The notes under the pieces were generated by a model that worked only from the letters and a program-made list of their open reading frames with translations, was not told the DNA's origin and did not search any database. DNA of 64,000 nt from Cryptomeria japonica (taxonomy: Eukaryota > Streptophyta > Pinopsida > Cupressales > Cupressaceae): NCBI RefSeq assembly GCF_030272615.1, contig NW_026729191.1, positions 62,001 to 126,000 on the forward strand, read 5' to 3'. Of the stretch, positions 53,407 to 64,000 are shown piece by piece. The translations under genes and the position numbers were made by a program. Every line of letters begins with the position of its first letter. Within the stretch, counting starts at the first letter, position 1.

Positions 53407-53668
53407 GCTCAAAGGACAAATACTTTAACCAAATTCATTAATTCAAATTCTTTTATTCTTTCAAATTTTGTGGCGATTTTGAAGCCAAGGAAGCTATATA
53501 TGTAACGATTGGATCCCAATCAATTGAATATGTAGCTCAATATTCATTTTGTTAGCATTTGAAGAGATTCAGAATTCTTTCTACTATGGACCTCTTTTTT
53601 TGAATTTTGTTGTTGTCGTGAGTAATGACGTTTGCTTGAAGTCAATTATGATTAAGGAAAAATCTATA
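53407..53668. other. XTH-6 3' flank
   Basis: Resembles other XTH 3' flanks (ATTAATTCAAATTCTTTTATT, GATTTTGAAGCC) until the MITE insertion. Similarity to the XTH-2 flank resumes after the MITE, near 54190-54350. Confidence 0.65.
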
Positions 53669-53670
53669 TA

Positions 53671-54106
53671 GGGGAAAGGATCCATTAGTTGTGCACCCTA
53701 ACTTCGCGCTTCTCAAAATCTTACTTGGAAATTTCAAATCACTCTGATTTTTTTACAGCAGCTTACTTGGCAAGTCCCTTGCTTATAACTAAGGTTTCAG
53801 GGCCACATCATCAAATATGATGCCACATCAGCATGCTTTTTGCCAAGGTGCCCAAAACAGCCCCCCAAAAAAGTGAGACCACTACGCTGCAAAAGAGACC
53901 GCAATAGTTGTGCAGCTGACATGGCATCACCTAATCGGTTACTTTTTACAATATTAGTACATTTTTAACAACTATTGGTACATTTCCTAACAACTATTGG
54001 TACATTTGTTTCAAACAATAGGTTTTATTTGTTCAATTTTTGGAACAAAAGGTATCAACAACCCTTACAACAATTGGTACATGCTCAACTACTGGGTCCT
54101 TTCCCC
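53671..54106. mobile_element. TIR MITE with TA target duplication, 436 bp
   Basis: Terminal inverted repeats of about 24 bp: left GGGGAAAGGATCCATTAGTT, right (complement) GGGGAAAGGACCCAGTAGTT, continuing TGTGCA/GAGCA, about 21 of 24 matching. TA flanks both ends (53669-53670, 54107-54108). No coding capacity. The inside includes repeated AACAACTATTGGTACATTT units and a CCACATCA-rich part. TA duplication fits Tc1/mariner-like MITEs, but the end sequence is not classical Stowaway, so the superfamily is left open. Confidence 0.75.
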
Positions 54107-54108
54107 TA

Positions 54109-56757
54109 TCCTAACTTATACGGTCATGGTAACACATTTTTTGAACTATTTTTTAAAGTATTTATTTGGTTAGTTTAGCAAAGCTTAATTAATATATGTA
54201 CATCTTTGATATACATAATCTTAAAGAATAGTTTTAAGCTCATAAGTTACATATAAAGATGTAAAAAAATTTGGTGAATATTAAATAAGTTAATTGGAGA
54301 TTGATAAGTTAGGATGCAAAACTATTTGATTCTCTTCCCTACTATTACCCAAAGGTTGAGCTATTAATTTCAAAGAGAAAAACATATACTAGCTATTAAT
54401 AGGTGTAATATGAAATTCTATATGTTACAATTGAAAAGAAGTTTTATGATGGTAAAATATTATGTATGTTGCACTTGAGGTATTTGCAATAATTTTTGTG
54501 ATGGTGAAAGTCTTTTTAAAAAAGACAAAATAATATTTGCTTAACGAAGAAGTATTATTAAGTAGTAATTTGGAAGTCAATTAGTAATATATGGAAAACG
54601 TTTGTAAATCAATTATGTATGTAATTGTAGTGGTGAAATTTGCATATCATGATGGTAGTTCAAGTAAATTGGTGGTTTCGGGTGGTAGGTAAGCATGATA
54701 GATAGTTAAGAGTTAAAATGTCTTTCTTTTTGAAAATTTTGGTAATCTTTATACTTATATTATGAATGAAATATTTCAATTACCAATAGAAAAAATGCAT
54801 GTTGATAAAATAAATAATTATAATAAAAAATTATTATTTTTTTTATAGTCAAATCCTTAATTGCATATAAAACTTGATACAAAATATATGTAGTCCATTA
54901 AATGCTTCAATTGATTATAGAATAGAAATAAATGAAATAAATTTTATTACAGAACAATAAAAAACTAATTAGAACTAAAATCATGTAACATAGCTAAAAT
55001 TCTATCTCATATAACATTTATTAGAATTCAATTTTATCAATTATATAATTTTAAATTCGGTATCATGGTTCATCTCAACATGAATGTACCTTAAAGTCTA
55101 TGTTGGAATTGAAATGCATGTTGATAAAATTTGAAATTTTTCATCATGAAGGGACAAGTGGCTTGGTGGTGGATAATTTTACCAGCCACATGAGTGAGTT
55201 CTAAGTTTGACGGTTAGGGCATTCAATATTCTCATTAATGCACATATATTTCCTTGTAGAAATACATATAATCATTATCATTGAAAAGGGTCCCAATAAC
55301 TATTGTTTACATGACAATGTACATTCACTCCAAAATTGGGAGTAAATATACACCTTTAAATTGTTTAGTAATTTGAGCTCCTTGAGTGAATGTTAGTCCA
55401 TTCAATGTTTAAGAGAGAAATGGACTTCATTAATCACCACATTCTGGTAGAGATGAAGTGTAAAATTGCTATTGACCAATTGACCACTGAAAAGCATGAT
55501 GTTCAATTAAAGTGTAGATAGATGGGACACTTTGTGCAAAAAACCTCTCTAAATATTGTATTATGTTTATATTGTGATTGGCATGGTAACATAAAATGGC
55601 TAATTTAAAGAAATATACTCAAAAATGGTATCTTAATCTTTGGGTCATAACTTAAAAACAAAATTAAAATAATCCTTTCAATATTTTAAATAATATTAAA
55701 TTTGAGAACAAAGTTAGTACAATACCAAAGAATATTAAAGTTGAGAAGGAAGTTAATATAACATTAAATTGTCAAATCATTGATCAATATTGTGTGCAAT
55801 TCAATCTAACACATAAACAAAAGATTTAAATAACAAAATCTAAACTTTTTTTCACACCTAAATACAAACTCAAGAGTAAGATCGAGAACTTGCAAGAAAG
55901 GATGATAGCAAACAAGAAAACTCTGAAATAAAGATTTGGTGATGTGAAGGAAATTGGAGACAACAAAAACATTGAAAGAAAATTTTGGGTTTATGCAAAT
56001 CTTTATAAAATTGAGCTATCATTAGGCCAAGCATAATTGCAAAAAAATCAAATAAAAGTGTCACACTTTTTTGGTATAGGACAATAGAGGAGGGTGGTGT
56101 GGTTGTCTCCTCATCTTTGTGATCCTCTCACATAAGAAAGGTCAGTGTCACCAAGGAATTTTTTCAAGCATGACATATAATTTCATCATTAAATCTTAAT
56201 TGAAGCTGGGCTCACTACATAGGTTGAAAATATCCCTATGTTCTTGCATCAACGCTTCTTTTTTCACATACACAAAATCCTCTTAATAGATATTTTTTTG
56301 GCAAAAACAATAAAGAAAGGGAAAAGGTAAGGTACTCTTTTGTTGGTAAAACCAAAGACTATAACATAGCGAGGAGTGTTTTTTATCATGGATCCATCTT
56401 ATCATCTCCAAGATAGCCTTCCCATCTTTGGTGTAGCCCAAGAAGCTATAAAGGAAGGTATGCAAACATATGATCAATTAAATAATTAAAATATGCATAA
56501 CGAAATATGTGAATGATGTTTACACCTTGTGACATAAAAAGAGAAATGGTATGCTCTTATTGTATAGGAAAATAAGGTGGTTGGAAGCAAGAGAATGTAT
56601 GTTCATTCTAAAGAGAAGATCTCCATTGGAATCAAAGATGGTGAATTTATTGTTATAATTAATAGAATTTGATAAAGATAAATAGATAATTCTGATAATT
56701 GAGCCAAATTGGAGATTCTAGCTTGTGAAATCAAAATGTAAAATCACATAATTTATT
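54109..56757. other. AT-rich spacer, no gene seen
   Basis: Apart from the XTH flank remnant near 54190-54350, no feature recognised. Confidence 0.5.
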
Positions 56758-56777
56758 TTCTATAAGAATATAATCTT

Positions 56778-57023
56778 TTTTTTGTTTTCCGTAGAGGTAT
56801 CCTCATGACTCATCCCAGAATTTCCCACCAAACCTTGCCTTGGGCTTACTTTTTGTCAAGTTGGGGTGTTAGTGGGGTGAGAGGAGACAAGACTAATCCC
56901 CTAGAGATGTGTGTAGTCGCCCAAAAATCACACACATAGGTTTAATCAGGCTAGCGAGAATCAACCTCAGGACCTATATGAGAAGAACCTAAAGCCCTTA
57001 GCCAACTACGTTGCCATGCGGGC
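56778..57023 (-). mobile_element. tRNA-headed SINE with target duplication
   Basis: On the minus strand the element begins GCCCGCATGGCAACG, has an A-box-like TAGTTGGCTAAGGG (57008-56995) and a B-box-like GGTTGATTCTC (56966-56956), then GCTAGCC and a unique body ending in an A-rich tail (AAAACAAAAAAAA). It is flanked by a direct repeat of 20 bases matching at about 18: TTCTATAAGAATATAATCTT (56758-56777) and TTCTATAATAATAAAATCTT (57024-57043). Head, tail and long target duplication together identify a plant SINE moved by LINE machinery. The mismatches in the duplication imply some age. Confidence 0.8.
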
Positions 57024-57043
57024 TTCTATAATAATAAAATCTT

Positions 57044-59667
<2,624 letters not shown>

Positions 59668-60826
59668 ATGGACCTCATTCTATGTGCTCTCCTCTTAAGC
59701 CTTGCACTTGCATTCTCCCACCTTGTATCTGCAAATTTTTACAATGACTTCGATATCACATGGGGAAATGATCAGGCTAAGATACTTGACAATAGCCAAC
59801 GCTTGCAGCTTACTCTCGATCAGTCCTCAGGTATTTATCTCATATGTTTACTGCATATATATATATATGATTTTTAGGGTATGTTGAATGGATCCTTATC
59901 TCCTCTGCCTCTGCTGTATGAAAACAGGTTCAGGGTTCCAATCCAAGAATGAATATCTATTTGGCAAGATTGATATGCAAATCAAGCTGGTGCCTGGTAA
60001 CTCCGCCGGTACTGTTACTGCATACTATGTAAGTTTGCCCCTTCGATTCACTCTGCACTCCTGAAATGAGTAGTGGGTAGTACTAGTAGTATTGTTGTGG
60101 GAAGTCGAGTATGGTCTAATAAAATGGTGATGATCTGCTGCAGCTCTCGTCACAAGGGGATAAACACGATGAAATAGACTTCGAGTTCCTGGGAAATCTG
60201 TCTGGAGATCCCTATATTATGCACACCAATGTTTTCTGACAAGGAAAAGGCGGTCGGGAGCAGCAATTCTACCTTTGGTTCGACCCAACAGCAGACTTCC
60301 ACACTTACTCCCTGCTCTGGAATCCCCAACAAATTATGTAAGTAATTTTTATATAATCCCTGCAACTTCAAATCAACTATTGAATGTCCTCTCTGGCCTG
60401 GCCCTCTACTTTTAACATCATTTTTGTAGTTGATAATGTGTATTTCTGATATTGTGCAGGTTTTCTGTGGATGGAACTCCAGTGCGAGTGTTCAAGAACA
60501 GCGAAGATTTGGGCGTTGCATATCCGAAGAATCAAGCGATGAGATTATACTCAAGCCTGTGGAACGCAGACAATTGGGCAACCAGAGGCGGTGCAGTGAA
60601 GATCGACTGGAGCAAATCTCCATTTGTGGCATCTTATGGAAATTTCAAAGCAGAGACATGCTCCGCCTCCTCTGATTGCTCTGTGAATTCATGGTATGGT
60701 GCAGAGGCGTTGGAGTCGAGTGAGCAGCAGAAACTTGAATGGGTGCGCGAAAACTACATGATTTACAATTACTGTTCGGACAGTAAAAGGTTTCCACAGG
60801 GCTTACCTGCTGAATGCACTCGCTAG
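59668..60826 (+). pseudogene. XTH: XTH-7, xyloglucan endotransglucosylase/hydrolase with one internal stop
   Basis: Exons 59668-59830, 59928-60028, 60144-60337 and 60460-60826, all with good splice sites. The ATG is 98 bases after the TATA box. The signal peptide is identical to that of XTH-2. The catalytic motif is [10 protein letters not shown]. Codon 120 is TGA (60237-60239) where XTH-2 has TCA. Otherwise the frame is open to ECTR. Also G43 is Ser (DNSQRL). From exon 2 onward no difference from XTH-1 was seen, including the stop, so both descend from one already broken gene. Nonsense-mediated decay or a 119-aa product lacking the C-terminal domain would be expected. Confidence 0.93.
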
Positions 60827-63800
60827 GCATTCGACTGAGTTCGAAGGATTGAGATACAACAAGTTTCACCAAATCCATTAATTCAATTCTTTTATTCATT
60901 CATTTTTTGTAGCGATTTTCAAGCCCAAGAGGCTATACTTGTAACTATTAGATCCCGGTCAATTGAATATGTATCTCAATATTCATTTTTTAGCATTTCC
61001 AAAGAGTTTAAAATTTCTTTCAACCGTGGACTTTTTTATGGCTATAGTTAGTAATGATCTTTTCTTTTAACTTTAATTTTAATTCATATCAAAAGAACAA
61101 TCACCCTATGGTAACTAATAGGGCGATACTATTGTAATTTTTGAACGGTTCTTTTTTAAGTGTTCTTTTGGACAGTTTAGCAGAGTCTAAACTATTATAT
61201 CTACATGAACACTATCCGATGATGCATTTATCATGCTTGTTGAGCATTAATTGCATTTGGCTTTTAAGAGTTTGTGGTCTATTGGTAATTAAACATGGTT
61301 TTTAGGGACTCAGTCATAATTAACATTATGATAAATCCTATCTCTACAAATTCTCTTTAAAACCCTACCTCGTTTGATCCTACCTTTCTAAGTGTTCTCA
61401 TCAGTTATGTGTTTCATCAATTCATTTCCTCTTCGTGGCATGTGTTTGTTTGTCATTTGCATCCCATGGTTCATTTACCCGTCGTTCTCATCTTCCTTTT
61501 TCTTTTGAAAATTCTAGATATGTTTGAAATGGCATAGCCCAAGGTATGCTTATCTATCCATCAAAATTTTAAAATCCAAATAGTTTCCAAAGGGGTATAG
61601 TAAGAAAAAGAGATCCAAATAGTTTTCAAAGGGGTATAGTAAGAAAGAGAGTGAACCAAGTACTCATTATATTGCCACAACTTCTATAAAGTTATTTGTT
61701 TCATGCCTTGAATTTCTACAAAGTTTACCAAGTTGACTAGACCTATTAATCATGTTCTTTAATAGACTTTACTTAATTCTAACTTGATTAATCTTCTTCC
61801 TACTTTCCAATTAGATCTGTCTAGAGGGTTGTACTTGATATTATAATGATAATTCATCCATTAGTTATCTTAGAGTCAATGGAAATCATACACAAATTTA
61901 TATGGTATTAAATAATATATGACTCAATTAACAATAATATGATTAATTTGAAAGTGTTAATGATGGGAAAACCTAAAGTTAACTACTTCCAATCAAAACA
62001 TATTTGTATACAAATCCTTTTACTTTGTATAATCAATCTCACAATATGGATATATTCTTTAGTTGTTTGAGTGCCTCGCTGCTAATATGACACATATGCA
62101 TATAAATAGAAACAAGAAAGATCTGATATAATGTTAATTTTTCAACATATCTAGTTACATAAATTCTTTTGTGGGTATGTCGCATGATAGAGATTTTCTC
62201 CTCCCTCTTCTTCGGTGATTTCCTTTTATGATAATGACATACCAAATAACAAATAATATGAATCATTGTACGTGTATGGTCAGATAGTATCTTTATTGAC
62301 CCAATAAATTCGTATAACATTTTATGATAGATTTTTTACATGACCATCATTTTCATCAATATAGCTATATACATTATAGAATTTCATTTCAAATGACCAA
62401 TGCCTATTATGGGTTACATCATCTTTCCTATACAAGTGGGTCTTAAAGTGACGAATATCTTATTCAAATTATCACTTTTTTTAGTAGATTATTTATGTCA
62501 TGTGGTATACTATGGCTTGAATAGTTAAAATAAGTATCTTATATGGTACACTAATGTTTGAAATATGTTCATTGGGATAATATTGTCAAAGTAGAGAGAG
62601 AACCATGTGTCCTTGCTTATGAAATATCATTTTATTTATTAAATATATGTCTATGAATAAGTCATTATACATACGTACACATACACATACACACGCACAC
62701 GCACACACACATGAACACACATGCACACACCCATCCACACACACATACACATATAGAGACTTCTAACAAGCTTATTTATAAGTGCTCAAAAAAAAAAAAA
62801 AACATGATTTAAATACTATACATTTTGATGAGAATTGAAGAATCAATGATGAGTTATATGAAAGAAAGACGCGAGGCCTAAAATAAATTGCATTTGGAAC
62901 CCTTCCTAAGAGAGAAAATTTTGATATTGATGAGCCTCTTGAGGACAATGGATGTCCTTATTTCTCACATACAATTACAAGAGAAGAAAAAAAACAAAAA
63001 TTTAATTCTTACCCTTCACATGAAGACAAATAAGAATATTTCATTTCTCATTAATCACAAAAGAAAAGCAAGGAAGATTTCATCCTTATCTTCCACAGAA
63101 AGCAAATAAACTAATATTTAACAACCTGATTGCTTCATCTTCTAAATATTCTACTACATGTGTTCCAAAACAAAATTCCATTGATAATAAAAAACAAACT
63201 ACATCCATGGAGTCACATCCAAAAACATTATGTAAAGAAAGATAAAGTACACATTGCACCTATTTCAACAATCTTTACTAAGAGAACACTTTCCTATCAC
63301 AATGAAAGCCACTTCCTAGAGGGTGTTTACAAAGAACATAATCAAGATGAAGATAATTTGATTGATGATAATCACATATTTGAATCTTGGATTATCCATG
63401 CTCAACCCAAATACATTAACTTATTTTCATATGTTATATTGCATATCTCCCACTTGGAGAATATATCCTCTATAGCATTCAACATATTTCTATATTGATG
63501 ATGGTATGTTTACACATTATATGATCTACATAATTCTCATGATTGCATCTACCAATTAGTATGCTTGGTTGTATATTTTCAATCACATGATCTTTTCTTG
63601 TGATGATTATGTTTTCCTTTATTCTTGTTACGGTTATATCTTATGACTATCACATGTTTTTGATAACCATGGTTTATCTTATGATTATATCTTATGACTG
63701 CCACATATTTATCCTAACCATGGTTATATCTTATTTTAACATGTCAATGATGATTACACTTTATCCATGCTTATCATGATGTCATCTCACACTTATCATG

Positions 63801-64000
63801 ATGATCATCATATACTACCACTACCATGCTCACAACAAACTTTAATTTCTTTAGGTGACAGGCGTTGTGTAACAACATGGGAACTCTCGCATACCCACCA
63901 CTATCATTGTACAGGACATCATCTGTGTTACTCTCCCTCTTTCTTTTCCTACCTGTTGTTTTCTTCTGAAAAACATATTGTAGGTACTCTGACTCATCAT
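60827..64000. repeat. XTH-7 3' block, near-identical to 883-4056
   Basis: Same content as after XTH-1: the shared flank, the AT-rich spacer, the AC tract (62666-62752) and the recurrent block (62753-63795). The constant offset of 59,944 shows no net indel. Substitutions noticed: 1735/61679 (T/A), 2031/61975 (T/A), 2134/62078 (A/G). Confidence 0.95.

Noticed and set aside
60237-60239. Programmed readthrough of the XTH-7 TGA
   Set aside because: The following bases (CAA) are not a known efficient readthrough context, and other copies in the array are plainly broken.

Overview
The window looks like nuclear DNA of a seed plant. It is AT-rich and gene-poor, with intron-bearing genes, a plant transit-peptide enzyme exon, a plant urea-transporter exon, a PPR relic and many plant transposon types. 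The long repeat-filled spacers would suit a gymnosperm, but that is a guess from composition only.

The backbone is a cluster of seven xyloglucan endotransglucosylase/hydrolase (XTH, GH16) loci, numbered here by position: XTH-1 (1-882, cut by the window edge), XTH-2 (11930-13090), XTH-3 (25327-26518), XTH-4 (minus strand, 43225-44349), XTH-5 (an orphan last exon, 48409-48778), XTH-6 (52405-53406, no 5' end) and XTH-7 (59668-60826). They share a four-exon plan of 163, 101, 194 and about 367 nt. Only XTH-2 reads as an intact gene (274 aa, secreted, catalytic motif [10 protein letters not shown]). The others carry stops, a lost splice acceptor, deletions or missing exons. A promoter-like XTH fragment without a gene lies at about 36600-37000.

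Blocks around XTH-1, XTH-2 and XTH-7 are copies of one another. Positions 1-4056 recur at 59945-64000 at a constant offset of 59,944 bases, with only three substitutions noticed. This means a very recent tandem duplication of about 60 kb, or an assembly duplicate. XTH-2 is an older copy, roughly 1-2% diverged from XTH-1 by eye.

The spacers hold relics of unrelated host genes: a biotin synthase first exon (about 18.4-18.6 kb) followed by an irregular tandem repeat, two DUR3 urea-transporter exons (minus strand, 28.9-29.3 kb) and a PPR gene (29.56-30.24 kb). Mobile DNA includes a non-autonomous hAT element with an 8-bp target duplication (38195-38969), a TA-flanked MITE (53671-54106), a tRNA-headed SINE (minus strand, 56778-57023), three Helitron-like 3' ends, a solo LTR with a 5-bp target duplication (34242-35456), a Copia pol remnant (about 37.2-37.9 kb) and a Ty3/gypsy integrase remnant (about 21.5-21.7 kb). 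A pyrimidine-rich tract of about 2.2 kb (39650-41880) and several CT/AC microsatellites complete the picture.

I saw no sign of a novel multi-gene system. The interest lies in the birth-and-death history of the XTH array and the DNA breaks and insertions that shaped it.
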